A stretch of 64,000 bases of DNA from an uncultured Croceitalea sp. (GTDB taxonomy: Bacteria > Bacteroidota > Bacteroidia > Flavobacteriales > Flavobacteriaceae), in NCBI GenBank assembly GCA_947503285.1, contig CANNDD010000002.1, forward strand, positions 62,001 to 126,000, in the 5' to 3' direction. Shown here one piece after another: positions 1 through 7,978 of this stretch. A model generated the notes under the pieces. It was not told the DNA's origin. It searched no databases and saw only the letters and a program-made list of their open reading frames with translations. Every line of letters begins with the position of its first letter. Position 1 is the first letter of the stretch. Position numbers and translations under genes: made by a program.

Positions 1-981
1 AATCGCTTCGCCAAAAGAATATTCAGTGGTCTTACTCTCAAGAACACCTAGTTCGGCTAAATCCAAAAAGCTTTTTGGCATTCCCGGTAGTACCCCAACC
101 GTGGCCGAATCACTTATTTGAACTGCAACTTTTCGGGCATTTCCATTTTTATCAATGACTTCCAAATCAATTTCTTGATTTGAGTATTGTTTCAAAAGCT
201 GCCGAGCTTGATCAAAATAAGCGATATCGTCGTTTCCTATTTTAACGATTCGGTCCTGTACCTCCAAACCGGAATCCTTATTATGTGATTCATCAGGGAT
301 TGCACCTACGATAAAAGGGACCCTAGGGTACAAAAATCTTACTTTCTCTTCATCTTCTAAAAGCGTGGCTATAAAATCTACGGGTAATTCTTTCTCGATG
401 ATTTGTCCATCACGTTCTAAAGTAACCGTATTACCGTTGATCAATTCAATATATACGTTACTAAATTTCTCTACTTTATTGCCATCAACGGAAAGGATTT
501 TATCCCCGGTCCGTATTCCCGCCTTTTCCCCGATGGCATCTTCAATGACCCAGATACCATCTTTGAGGCTTTCCATAGGAATATACTGATCCCCGTACTT
601 ATAGGCCATACCTATATAGATGATTACGGCAAGTACAAAGTTTACGGTGACCCCACCCAACATGATTATCAATCGCTGCCATGCCGGCTTACTGCGAAAC
701 TCCCATGGTTTAGGTTCTTCTTTCATGGCCTCGGTATCCATACTTTCGTCAATCATACCCGCAATCTTTACATAGCCCCCTAAAGGAAGCCAACCTATAC
801 CGTAGACCGTTTCACCTATTTTCTTTTTGAAAAGCGAAAATTTTACATCAAAGAACAAGTAAAACTTTTCCACTCGTGTCTTGAAAAGTTTTGCGGGAAT
901 AAAATGTCCGAGCTCGTGTAAAACGATTAACAGTGAGAGACTTAAAAAGAATTGGATGACTTGTATTACTATGGGGCTCAT
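1..981 (-). CDS. rseP: RseP-type site-2 intramembrane metalloprotease (partial, C-terminus outside window)
   Basis: Reading back from an ATG at 979-981 gives 327 open codons that run off the left edge; the family is usually about 440-450 residues, so the C-terminal part is missing. The zinc motif HELGH lies at residues 22-26 in the first membrane segment, followed by the LPLGGYVKIAGM stretch (about 65-76), a second hydrophobic segment (MLGGVTVNFVLAVIIY, about 107-122) and then two PDZ-like regions containing GIRTGDKILSVDG and SGLEVQDRIVKIG. Site-2 proteases of this family cut membrane-embedded anti-sigma factors or leftover signal peptides in the inner membrane. A TAnnTTTG box lies 25 bases upstream of the start. 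The family call is secure; the substrate here is unknown, although a membrane anti-sigma factor is encoded at 5125-5922. Confidence 0.95.
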   Translation of the reverse strand, partial: MSPIVIQVIQFFLSLSLLIVLHELGHFIPAKLFKTRVEKFYLFFDVKFSLFKKKIGETVYGIGWLPLGGYVKIAGMIDESMDTEAMKEEPKPWEFRSKPAWQRLIIMLGGVTVNFVLAVIIYIGMAYKYGDQYIPMESLKDGIWVIEDAIGEKAGIRTGDKILSVDGNKVEKFSNVYIELINGNTVTLERDGQIIEKELPVDFIATLLEDEEKVRFLYPRVPFIVGAIPDESHNKDSGLEVQDRIVKIGNDDIAYFDQARQLLKQYSNQEIDLEVIDKNGNARKVAVQISDSATVGVLPGMPKSFLDLAELGVLESKTTEYSFGEAI

Positions 982-1005
982 TCGTATGCTTTACCTATAA
1001 GCGCA

Positions 1006-1013
1006 CAAAAGTA
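1006..1013 (-). promoter_or_regulatory. Bacteroidota -7 promoter box for rseP
   Basis: On the minus strand the sequence reads TACTTTTG, an exact TAnnTTTG match. Transcription would begin about 4 bases further on, giving a leader of roughly 20 nt before the ATG at 981. No clear -33 TTG is visible. Confidence 0.6.
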
Positions 1014-1096
1014 AGTTTTTACCACTGCTTATGAAAACCCACACCTTTTAGGCTTCTATTTTTAAGAAACTTTTAGCAAGAAAAAAGCCCCATATT

Positions 1097-1127
1097 TTGA
1101 GAAAAATGCTGGGCAGACGTATTTTTG
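1097..1127 (+). promoter_or_regulatory. Bacteroidota promoter (TTG-N20-TAnnTTTG) for the SCO1 gene
   Basis: TTG at 1097-1099 is followed after 20 bases by TATTTTTG at 1120-1127, an exact fit to the Bacteroidota -33/-7 consensus. Transcription would start near 1131, only about 3 bases before the ATG at 1134, so the transcript is predicted to be nearly leaderless. It also excludes the in-frame TTG at 1125 as the start, because that codon lies inside the promoter. Confidence 0.7.
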
Positions 1128-1133
1128 TGGGCT

Positions 1134-1805
1134 ATGCGAAACTTTTTTAGGCAGTTTAAATTTTTCGGGATTACCCTGGCAATCTTATCAGTGGTCATCA
1201 TCTATTTCATCTATGACGCCTTAAAACCTGAACCGCGATTACCCATATACACTCCTGCCATGGTCAATCCAGAACTGGTTGATAGCACTTTGCATTATCA
1301 AAAGAAAAAGGCCCAAATTGCCGATTTTAAACTTATCAATCAGAATGGTGACACCATAACCCAAAAAGAGTATGCGAATAAAATCTATATTGCTGATTTC
1401 TTCTTTACCACTTGCCCCAGTATTTGCCCTATTATGACCAAGAACATGGCTCAAATACAAGACCATATCTTAAAAGATGAAGATGTCTTATTACTTTCCC
1501 ACTCCGTAACACCCCTTATTGATTCTGTTGCGCAGTTGAAGAAATACGCTCTTGAAAAAGGGGTCATCGATACGAAATGGAACTTAGTGACAGGTGACAA
1601 AAAACAGATTTACGAACTGGCCAGAAAATCATACCTAGCGGTAAAGGATGATGGCGATGGGGGCCCGTTCGATATGATCCATACCGAAAATTTCATTTTG
1701 GTCGATAAAGAACGGCGTATACGTGGGTTTTATGATGGCACCAACACCGACGATATTGAAAAATTGTTGAACGATCTCGACATTTTAAGGGCTGCTTATG
1801 AATAA
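1134..1805 (+). CDS. SCO1/SenC/PrrC-family copper chaperone
   Basis: A 223-residue membrane-anchored, thioredoxin-fold protein. One N-terminal membrane segment (about residues 10-27) leads into a periplasmic domain with the copper-binding CPSIC motif (C94, C98) and the conserved distal histidine in MIHTENF (H183). SCO proteins deliver copper to, or reduce the CuA site of, cytochrome c oxidase. ATG 1134 is preferred over an in-frame TTG at 1125 because a promoter box covers the latter. The feo operon lies 71 bases downstream with its own -7 box, so SCO1 is probably a separate unit. The family is certain; no oxidase genes are in the window, so the exact client is inferred. Confidence 0.93.
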   Translation: MRNFFRQFKFFGITLAILSVVIIYFIYDALKPEPRLPIYTPAMVNPELVDSTLHYQKKKAQIADFKLINQNGDTITQKEYANKIYIADFFFTTCPSICPIMTKNMAQIQDHILKDEDVLLLSHSVTPLIDSVAQLKKYALEKGVIDTKWNLVTGDKKQIYELARKSYLAVKDDGDGGPFDMIHTENFILVDKERRIRGFYDGTNTDDIEKLLNDLDILRAAYE

Positions 1806-1834
1806 GGAGGCAACCGCGTTCCATTTTTTTGAAT

Positions 1835-1842
1835 TACATTTG
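1835..1842 (+). promoter_or_regulatory. Bacteroidota -7 promoter box for feoAB
   Basis: TACATTTG matches TAnnTTTG exactly. The predicted start near 1846 leaves a leader of about 30 nt before the GTG at 1877. A 12-base palindrome TTTTAATTAAAA (1843-1854) lies directly at the predicted start. Confidence 0.6.
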
Positions 1843-1848
1843 TTTTAA

Positions 1849-1864
1849 TTAAAATCAATCTAAA
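1849..1864. promoter_or_regulatory. Possible DtxR-type half-palindrome in the feoA leader
   Basis: The sequence TTAAAATCAATCTAAA shares its right half TCTAAA and 11 of 16 positions with the near-perfect palindrome at 19199-19214 between the dtxR-family gene and the TonB receptor. It lies between the predicted transcription start and the feoA start codon, a position suited to repression. The match is modest and the region AT-rich, so this is only a candidate. Confidence 0.25.
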
Positions 1865-1876
1865 TAAGAATACGAG

Positions 1877-2116
1877 GTGACGGTCGCAGAACTAAAACTT
1901 GGTCAGAAAGGTATCATCAAAGATTTTACCTCATACCTTCTTCCCATCAAATTATTGGAGTTGGGTTGTCTACCAGGTAATGAGGTGGAACTGGTTCAAG
2001 TAGCCCCTCTTAAAGACCCCATTTATATCAACGTCAATGGCTCACATATTGCCATTCGGCGTTCTATGGCGACCAAAATTGAGCTTGACATCGTAGAAGA
2101 TCCCCCGGTTTTATGA
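1877..2116 (+). CDS. feoA: FeoA ferrous iron transport protein A
   Basis: A 79-residue SH3-like cytosolic protein starting at GTG 1877. It shows the family pattern: LKLGQKGIIKDF at the N-terminus, LLELGCLPGNEVELVQ in the middle (the LGLxPG-type signature) and IAIRRSMATKIEL at the C-terminus. FeoA is thought to modulate the FeoB GTPase/permease. Its TGA overlaps the feoB ATG by four bases (ATGA), so the two are translationally coupled. Confidence 0.93.
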   Translation: MTVAELKLGQKGIIKDFTSYLLPIKLLELGCLPGNEVELVQVAPLKDPIYINVNGSHIAIRRSMATKIELDIVEDPPVL

Positions 2117-4326
2117 GCAAGCGTATCAATGTTGCCTTAATAGGAAATCCGAACACCGGAAAAACATCCGTTTTTAACCAGCTAACGGGGCTCAATCAAA
2201 AGGTAGGCAACTATCCTGGTATTACCGTTGAAAAAAAGGAGGGTGTCTGTAAACTACCACGTGGGGTAAAAGCGAATATTCTTGATTTACCGGGCACCTA
2301 CAGCCTTAACACCACCTCATTGGATGAAAGTGTGGTCGTAGAACTACTGCTCAACAAAAAAGACAAAGACTACCCCGACGTTGCCGTAGTGATCAGCGAC
2401 ATTGAAAACCTGAAACGCAACTTATTACTCTTCACCCAAATAAAAGACCTTCGAATTCCCACTATTCTGGTCATCAACATGGCAGATAGAATGTCTCGAA
2501 AAGGTATTTCGGTAGATATCGAACTTCTTGAAGAAAAGCTGGATACGAAAATAGCCTTGGTAAGTACCCGAAAGAACAAGGGCATTGAACGGATCAAAGA
2601 ACTGATTGCCAACTACAAGACCCTCTCAAAAAAGCCCAATGTAAATACTTCGCGTATCGCCCCTGCCTATTTTGAACGTCTCAAAAGTGCTTTTCCGAAT
2701 GAAGACCTCTATAAACTCTGGCTGGTAATTACGCAAGATGTCAATTTCATGCCCATTGAAAAGAAGCGCATACAAGATGCCACTTCGTTTTCAACAAAAT
2801 CAAAAGAAGAACTCAAAAAGTTACAGCATAAAGAGACCGTTCTTCGTTACCAATTCATCAATGGGGCTTTAAAAGAAGCCTATAAAGTGGACCTTCAGTC
2901 AGCCAAGGGGTTTAGGGCCACCTTAGATAAGGTATTGACCCATAAAGTATTTGGATACCTTATCTTCTTGGTTATTCTGTTGACCATTTTTCAAGCCATT
3001 TTTGAATGGAGCTCCTATCCATCCGATTTTATAGATGAACAATTTTCCATAGCCAGTGATTGGGTCAAGAACACGTTACCCTCTGGTGTATTTACCAACT
3101 TATTGGCAGAAGGTATTCTAGCTGGTATTGGTGGCATAGCCGTTTTTATTCCCCAAATCGCCTTTCTATTCCTTTTTATAGCCCTATTGGAGGAATCGGG
3201 TTATATGAGTCGGGTGGTTTTTCTGATGGATAGGCTGATGCGACCTTTTGGTCTTAGCGGTAAAAGTGTCGTTCCACTTATTTCAGGTACTGCTTGTGCC
3301 ATACCAGCGGTAATGGCCACGAGGACAATCGAAAATTGGAAGGAGCGGCTGATAACTATTTTGGTGGTTCCATTTACAACCTGTTCCGCAAGGTTGCCGG
3401 TCTACCTTATCTTAATAGCGCTGGTGATACCCAAAGGCAGTTTTCTGGGCTTGGGCTATCAAGCATTGACCCTATTGTTACTATACCTTTTGGGCTTTGG
3501 AATGGCTATTTTTTCGGCAATGTTGCTGAACAGGTATTTAAAAATTCAAAGTAGGTCATTGTTTATGATCGAGATGCCCACCTATAGGATGCCTTTATTC
3601 AAAAATGTGTTTTATACCGTAGTGGAAAAGACCAAAAGCTTTGTTTTTGGGGCCGGTAAGATTATTTTGGCAATTTCCATAGTACTTTGGTTTTTGGGCT
3701 CCAACGGCTTTTCAAACGAATTCAAGAATGCAGAGGAAATCGTTATCAAAAGAATTGAGGAAAAAGGCCTGAACAATTACAGTAAGAATTATATCAAAAA
3801 TAGTTCGATTACTTCGGTAAAATCACCTGACCCGTCTTTACTTGGGGTTACGAAAGACTCTTTGGACACCGTAAAACAACTTCTTACGGAACGGGCCATT
3901 GCCCAAGAAATCGCAAGTTATAGATTAGAACATTCTTATATCGGCTATGCAGGAAAAGCAATTGAACCCATAGTAAAACCCTTGGGTTACGATTGGAAGA
4001 TTGGCATTGCCGTTCTGACTTCGTTTGCCGCCCGTGAAGTTTTTGTGGGCACCTTGGCGACTATTTACAGTGTCGGTAATGATGAAGAGGAAACCATAAA
4101 GAATAGGATGGCTGCAGAATTGAACGAGGGCGAAAACAAGCCTTTGTTCAACTTGGCGTCGGGTATTTCATTAATGCTCTTTTATGCTTTTGCCATGCAG
4201 TGTATGAGTACGCTTGCCATTGTAAAACGTGAGACCAATTCATGGAAATGGCCGGTTTTACAACTGATTTTTATGAGTACTTTTGCTTATCTTGTAGCCT
4301 TGGCGGCTTATCAAATTTTAAAATAA
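2113..4326 (+). CDS. feoB: FeoB ferrous iron permease with N-terminal G domain
   Basis: A 737-residue inner-membrane Fe(II) transporter. The N-terminal GTPase shows G1 GNPNTGKTS (residues 11-19), G3 DLPG (58-61) and the G4-type NMAD near residue 123. The permease half begins around residue 280, with two Gate-type blocks containing GTACAIPAVMATR and TTCSARLPVY and a late TSFAAREVFVGTLATIY segment. The length fits the family. It follows feoA with a 4-base overlap and precedes the small Cys-rich membrane peptide, the usual Bacteroidota Feo order. Iron regulation is likely; a weak operator candidate lies at 1849-1864. Confidence 0.97.
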   Translation: MSKRINVALIGNPNTGKTSVFNQLTGLNQKVGNYPGITVEKKEGVCKLPRGVKANILDLPGTYSLNTTSLDESVVVELLLNKKDKDYPDVAVVISDIENLKRNLLLFTQIKDLRIPTILVINMADRMSRKGISVDIELLEEKLDTKIALVSTRKNKGIERIKELIANYKTLSKKPNVNTSRIAPAYFERLKSAFPNEDLYKLWLVITQDVNFMPIEKKRIQDATSFSTKSKEELKKLQHKETVLRYQFINGALKEAYKVDLQSAKGFRATLDKVLTHKVFGYLIFLVILLTIFQAIFEWSSYPSDFIDEQFSIASDWVKNTLPSGVFTNLLAEGILAGIGGIAVFIPQIAFLFLFIALLEESGYMSRVVFLMDRLMRPFGLSGKSVVPLISGTACAIPAVMATRTIENWKERLITILVVPFTTCSARLPVYLILIALVIPKGSFLGLGYQALTLLLLYLLGFGMAIFSAMLLNRYLKIQSRSLFMIEMPTYRMPLFKNVFYTVVEKTKSFVFGAGKIILAISIVLWFLGSNGFSNEFKNAEEIVIKRIEEKGLNNYSKNYIKNSSITSVKSPDPSLLGVTKDSLDTVKQLLTERAIAQEIASYRLEHSYIGYAGKAIEPIVKPLGYDWKIGIAVLTSFAAREVFVGTLATIYSVGNDEEETIKNRMAAELNEGENKPLFNLASGISLMLFYAFAMQCMSTLAIVKRETNSWKWPVLQLIFMSTFAYLVALAAYQILK

Positions 4327-4332
4327 AGGGCA

Positions 4333-4476
4333 ATGATCCAACAAATTCTCGTTTACATTGTTTTGACCATTGCAACAGGCTATTTAGCGAAACGGTTTTT
4401 CCTTCCAAAACGATTAAAGACCAAGATACATAAACCTTCCAAAGATTGTGGGCAATCTAATTGTGGTTGCTCCTAA
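4333..4476 (+). CDS. FeoB-associated Cys-rich membrane peptide (47 aa)
   Basis: A short frame starting 6 bases after the feoB stop: one hydrophobic helix (about residues 4-19), a basic stretch (KRFFLPKRLKTKIHK) and a Cys-rich tail DCGQSNCGCS with three cysteines. This is the layout of the FeoB-associated Cys-rich membrane protein family that follows feoB in many genomes; the cysteines may bind iron near the cytosolic mouth of FeoB. Spacing implies the same transcript as feoAB. The assignment rests on architecture and position. Confidence 0.82.
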   Translation: MIQQILVYIVLTIATGYLAKRFFLPKRLKTKIHKPSKDCGQSNCGCS

Positions 4477-4591
4477 CCCTTTCTTTGCCTACATTTACTT
4501 ACCATCCATTTTATTTTTTAAAATAAATTTAGACTCCCCTGTAACGTTTAGTACTTTTCTGACTATATAGTTATGAACACCAACTAAGATC

Positions 4592-5122
4592 ATGCTGTTA
4601 AAAGAGCAAACAGACGAAAGATTGATGGCTGAAGTAGCCTTAGGAAATTTAGATGTACTCAAAGTACTTTTTGACCGGCACCACGTTCATATATTCAATT
4701 TTTTATATAAAATGTGTGGCGATAAAATGTTGAGCGAAGATTTGACCCAAGATGTTTTTTATAAGGTTATAAAATACAGGTCCTCATATAAAAACGGCAA
4801 ATTCATCTCTTGGCTGTTCACTATAGCAAGAAATAGTATGAAAACACATTTTATAAGAAATAAGGAATCACATGATGACCTTGAGCCAATTTCACATCGG
4901 CTTACTGCAGGGGAAACAGGACGTCAAGAAGATTATTCGCATTTGCAAATGGCATTGAACCAACTTGAGGCCTCAGATAGGGAAGCTATCATATTGCATC
5001 GGTTCCATGAAATCAAATATGCCGAACTGGCCGAAATTTTGGATTCGACACCAGGTGCGGTAAGGACGAAGGTGAGCAGGGCGATACAAAAATTAAAAAC
5101 GATATACCTACAAAATAGTTGA
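4592..5122 (+). CDS. ECF-type RNA polymerase sigma factor
   Basis: A 176-residue sigma-70 family protein with region 2 (FDRHHVHIFNFLYKMCGDKMLSEDLTQDVF, about residues 28-57) and a C-terminal region 4 helix-turn-helix (YAELAEILDSTPGAVRTKVSRA, about 147-168). The gene stops 2 bases before the anti-sigma start, so the pair is an operon. The two DUF4097 proteins behind it are probable targets or co-regulated genes. The signal sensed is not visible from sequence. Confidence 0.93.
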   Translation: MLLKEQTDERLMAEVALGNLDVLKVLFDRHHVHIFNFLYKMCGDKMLSEDLTQDVFYKVIKYRSSYKNGKFISWLFTIARNSMKTHFIRNKESHDDLEPISHRLTAGETGRQEDYSHLQMALNQLEASDREAIILHRFHEIKYAELAEILDSTPGAVRTKVSRAIQKLKTIYLQNS

Positions 5123-5124
5123 AT

Positions 5125-5922
5125 ATGAATAACGAACATTTCGTGGCATCCATACCGGACTATTTGGATGGAAGGCTCAATAAGGATGAGCACAGGGCAT
5201 TTGAGCAACATTTGAAAGATTGCCCTAGCTGTGCGCTGGAACTGGAGGAATACAAGGCACTTTTGAGTGCTTTTGAAAACGAGGAAACCAGCATTCCCTC
5301 AAAGAAAGTCAAAGACAATTTTCTTCGACTATTAGAAGAAGAAAAAAACAGTTTGGTAAAGGTAGTGGCCATAGATACGGCCAAGACTGGAAGTAATAAG
5401 AGTTGGCTACCGCGTTTAATTAAAATTGCCGCAAGTGTAGCCTTGTTGATCGCAGCCTTTTCATCAGGAAGGTATTTTCAATCAGAAAAAGCAAATGCGA
5501 CAATCGCACAAATCGAAAACGAAAGTTTACAGATAAAACAAACGGCAATGTTATCGCTAATGGAAAACCAATCAGCAAGCAAACGTATTCAGGGTGTACA
5601 ATACATACAAGATTTTGACAAGCTCGATACCGCTATCGTGAATGCCCTTATGGATAGAATGCTCCATGATGAAAACACCAACGTGAGGTTGACCGCTGTC
5701 GAGGCATTGTCAAAATTCGTGAATTCAGAATTGGTCAAAACAGCCTTTATCACTGCCTTAAGTACGGAAAAAGACCCAAGTGTTCAAATTGCGATCATTC
5801 AACAAATGGTCAAGAGCCAAGAGAAAAAAGCCGTGGCACCTATGAAAAGGCTTTTAGAAGAAGAAGACACCCAACCCTTTGTAAAGGATGAAATAAATCA
5901 AGTATTATCAGAAATTATATAA
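5125..5922 (+). CDS. Membrane anti-sigma factor with zinc finger and HEAT-repeat domain
   Basis: The ATG at 5125 (rather than the TTG at 5119) gives 265 residues. The cytosolic N-terminus carries a ZAS-type motif, H29-x3-C33-x2-C36 within HLKDCPSC, typical of zinc anti-sigma factors. One membrane helix follows (about residues 98-115), and the periplasmic part (about 150-265) contains helical repeats of HEAT type (for example NVRLTAVEALSKF and SVQIAIIQQMVK). It should sequester the sigma factor encoded just upstream. A membrane anti-sigma factor is the kind of substrate a site-2 protease such as RseP could cut; that link is inference. Confidence 0.85.
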   Translation: MNNEHFVASIPDYLDGRLNKDEHRAFEQHLKDCPSCALELEEYKALLSAFENEETSIPSKKVKDNFLRLLEEEKNSLVKVVAIDTAKTGSNKSWLPRLIKIAASVALLIAAFSSGRYFQSEKANATIAQIENESLQIKQTAMLSLMENQSASKRIQGVQYIQDFDKLDTAIVNALMDRMLHDENTNVRLTAVEALSKFVNSELVKTAFITALSTEKDPSVQIAIIQQMVKSQEKKAVAPMKRLLEEEDTQPFVKDEINQVLSEII

Positions 5923-5941
5923 ATATCAAAAAGCGAAAATC

Positions 5942-6694
5942 ATGAAATCAGTAACAAGTATTTTATTTATCTGCGCATTTATTTTTAGCGTGAATGCACA
6001 ATCAGACTACTCCAAGTCGTTAAGCGGCGTAGAATGGGTCAAAATCGAATCTAAATCAGGGATTGTCTTAAAGACCCACGACAAAAATGAACTGTTGATA
6101 AAAGTTTCATCAAGAAAGGCAAAATCAGAAAAAGCCAAGGGATTGAGGCTTGTCGGGGCAGGTGGCACCGACAACACCGACGTCGGTTTTTACGTAGTTC
6201 AAGATGGCAATAACCTACTCGTAAAAAACCTAAGAAGGTCTGATAAGGCTGAAATCTTTCTGCCAAAGACCCAAAATGTCTCAGTGACCAATTCTTGGAA
6301 CGGCAATATCTACATTGAAGGTTTTTCCGGTGAAGTCGAAGCTAATGCCAACTTGAACGGCGGCCTAAAAATGGTCAATCTTTCAGGCCCCGTAACGGCA
6401 TATTCCCTAAATCAAGGGGTTGACGCTTCGTTCGAAAAAATCAGTAAAGACGCTCCAATCGTTATTCGAACCACCAATGGGGAGATAGATGTGACTTTAC
6501 CCGAAAATTCGGCCGCCGATATGGAACTCAGCTCATGGAACGGTGATATCTACACTAATTTTGACCTTAAGAGACCAGATAAGGATGGCCTAAAATCGGT
6601 CTCTGGCAAAAACATCAAAGGTGCTATCAATGGCGGTGGGGCCGATATCAAATTGAAATCGACCAATGGCACTATCTATCTAAGAAAAAAATAA
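5942..6694 (+). CDS. DUF4097-type beta-strand-repeat surface protein
   Basis: A 250-residue secreted protein with an N-terminal signal sequence (about residues 1-19, ending VNAQ). The remainder is rich in short repeated beta strands of the form GNIYIEGFSG, GEIDVTLPE, GDIYTN and GTIYLRKK, the pattern of DUF4097/adhesin-like beta-helix domains. It lies 19 bases after the anti-sigma gene. No catalytic motif is visible. A role in the envelope, under control of the upstream sigma/anti-sigma pair, is inferred from operon position. Confidence 0.75.
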   Translation: MKSVTSILFICAFIFSVNAQSDYSKSLSGVEWVKIESKSGIVLKTHDKNELLIKVSSRKAKSEKAKGLRLVGAGGTDNTDVGFYVVQDGNNLLVKNLRRSDKAEIFLPKTQNVSVTNSWNGNIYIEGFSGEVEANANLNGGLKMVNLSGPVTAYSLNQGVDASFEKISKDAPIVIRTTNGEIDVTLPENSAADMELSSWNGDIYTNFDLKRPDKDGLKSVSGKNIKGAINGGGADIKLKSTNGTIYLRKK

Positions 6695-6720
6695 GCAACC
6701 CAATCAAAAAACGAATAGTC

Positions 6721-7431
6721 ATGAAAAATTTACATTTACTTCTCGCCATCTGCTTTATTACAAGTGTGGCCTTTGGACAAAAGATTATTGAAAAGAACTT
6801 TGATTACAAGAATCAATACATTGAAATGAAAGTGCCTTTTGCGTCAGACATTGAAATTAAGACATGGGATAAACCCACTGTTTTTTTCAAGGCCGAAATA
6901 AATACCAAAGACGACAAATATTTAAATCTCTATAAGTTAGCTATTTCAGAAGGCACCAATACCATTTCCATTGAATCGGAACCCAAAAAAGTATTTGAGG
7001 CCTTTCACGAAGAACGCAACAAATATTCATCAGAAAACAGGTACTATTTTAGAAGAAACGAAATGTATGAGTTCAATTATGTGTTGTACGTACCAAAGAA
7101 TGCGCAATTCAAGGTCAGTAGTATTAATGGCAGTATGAAGTCAGAACAAATCTACGGGGATTTTACCGCTGAATTGATCAACGGTAATATCGACATCAAA
7201 GATTATTCGGGCAAACTTGACCTCAGCACCATCAATGGGGAAATTGACGTCAACGTATCAAACGCATCCTTCACCGCTGAGACCGTACATGGCGATATTT
7301 ATGCCGACGAGAACTTAAGCATTGTTGCCCATGATCGGAATGTTGGTCAAAAGGTGGAAAGTGAAAGTACTGATTTCAACAATAGACTGAAATTGAACAC
7401 CGTTAATGGAAACATGTATTTAAGAAAATAA
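6721..7431 (+). CDS. DUF4097-type beta-strand-repeat surface protein (second copy)
   Basis: A 236-residue exported protein (signal about residues 1-19, SVAFGQ) with the same alternating beta pattern as its neighbour: SINGSMKSEQIYGDFTAEL, GNIDIKDYSGKLDLS, GEIDVNVS, GDIYADE and a closing GNMYLRK. It probably arose by duplication of the preceding gene, with which it shares the C-terminal GxxYLRK ending. It is last in the operon and is followed by a strong terminator at 7458. Confidence 0.72.
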   Translation: MKNLHLLLAICFITSVAFGQKIIEKNFDYKNQYIEMKVPFASDIEIKTWDKPTVFFKAEINTKDDKYLNLYKLAISEGTNTISIESEPKKVFEAFHEERNKYSSENRYYFRRNEMYEFNYVLYVPKNAQFKVSSINGSMKSEQIYGDFTAELINGNIDIKDYSGKLDLSTINGEIDVNVSNASFTAETVHGDIYADENLSIVAHDRNVGQKVESESTDFNNRLKLNTVNGNMYLRK

Positions 7432-7457
7432 AAGGTTGATTTTTTGAAGATACTATG

Positions 7458-7484
7458 AAAGGCACGTTGACCGTGCCTTTTTTA
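7458..7484 (+). terminator. Rho-independent terminator
   Basis: A 9-bp stem (AAAGGCACG, 7458-7466, with CGTGCCTTT, 7472-7480), a 5-base loop and a T-rich tail. It closes the sigma/anti-sigma/DUF4097 operon. Confidence 0.85.
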
Positions 7485-7548
7485 TTTACCGATACAAAAC
7501 TTTATGTAATCTTTAATTTGTAATTTATCACCGGTAAATAATTAAATC

Positions 7549-7953
7549 ATGAGAAAAAATCACGTTATCTTCCTTACACTTGCCGTATTGTTCTTTGGTG
7601 CCTGTACCGCCTCAAAAAACTATAAGGCTCCCGATACAAGCTTACAGGAGGAATTGGATCAAAAAAACCGTGGCAACGTTCCATTATTGGTTCAAATCAG
7701 GCAAAAGCCCGGGGTAATCTTAAAAAATGGCGTCCCATTTATTCAGAAGGCAGACAATTCAATTTCCCCTAACGGTAGCCAAGAACCGTTATACGTTTTA
7801 GATGATTTAATAGTAGGGAATTCTTTTGCCTCCATCGAAGATTTAGTCACGAATTTTATGGTCAAAAAAATTGAGATCATCACAGGGCCTGAAGCGGCTT
7901 TCTATGGCACTAGGGGCTCACAAGGGGTCATTAAAATCGAAACACACAAATAA
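7549..7953 (+). CDS. Orphan TonB-dependent receptor plug-domain lipoprotein
   Basis: A 134-residue lipoprotein (lipobox FFGAC, Cys19) whose body resembles an isolated plug domain of SusC-type receptors: LLVQIRQKPGVILKNG, then PLYVLDDLIVGN, then the closing pattern IEIITGPEAAFYGTRGSQGVIKI that normally leads into the beta-barrel. No barrel follows; the frame ends with a clean stop. It lies 25 bases upstream of the GH16 gene and may share its transcript. Function is unknown; a lipid-anchored free plug could bind partner proteins or be a relic of a receptor. Confidence 0.7.
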   Translation: MRKNHVIFLTLAVLFFGACTASKNYKAPDTSLQEELDQKNRGNVPLLVQIRQKPGVILKNGVPFIQKADNSISPNGSQEPLYVLDDLIVGNSFASIEDLVTNFMVKKIEIITGPEAAFYGTRGSQGVIKIETHK

Positions 7954-7978
7954 TCCATTCCCATTTTAGAATCGGTAA

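Noticed and set aside
1843-1854. Palindrome TTTTAATTAAAA near the feoA start of transcription as an operator
   Set aside because: AT-only 12-mers of this kind are common by chance in this genome; kept only as a note.
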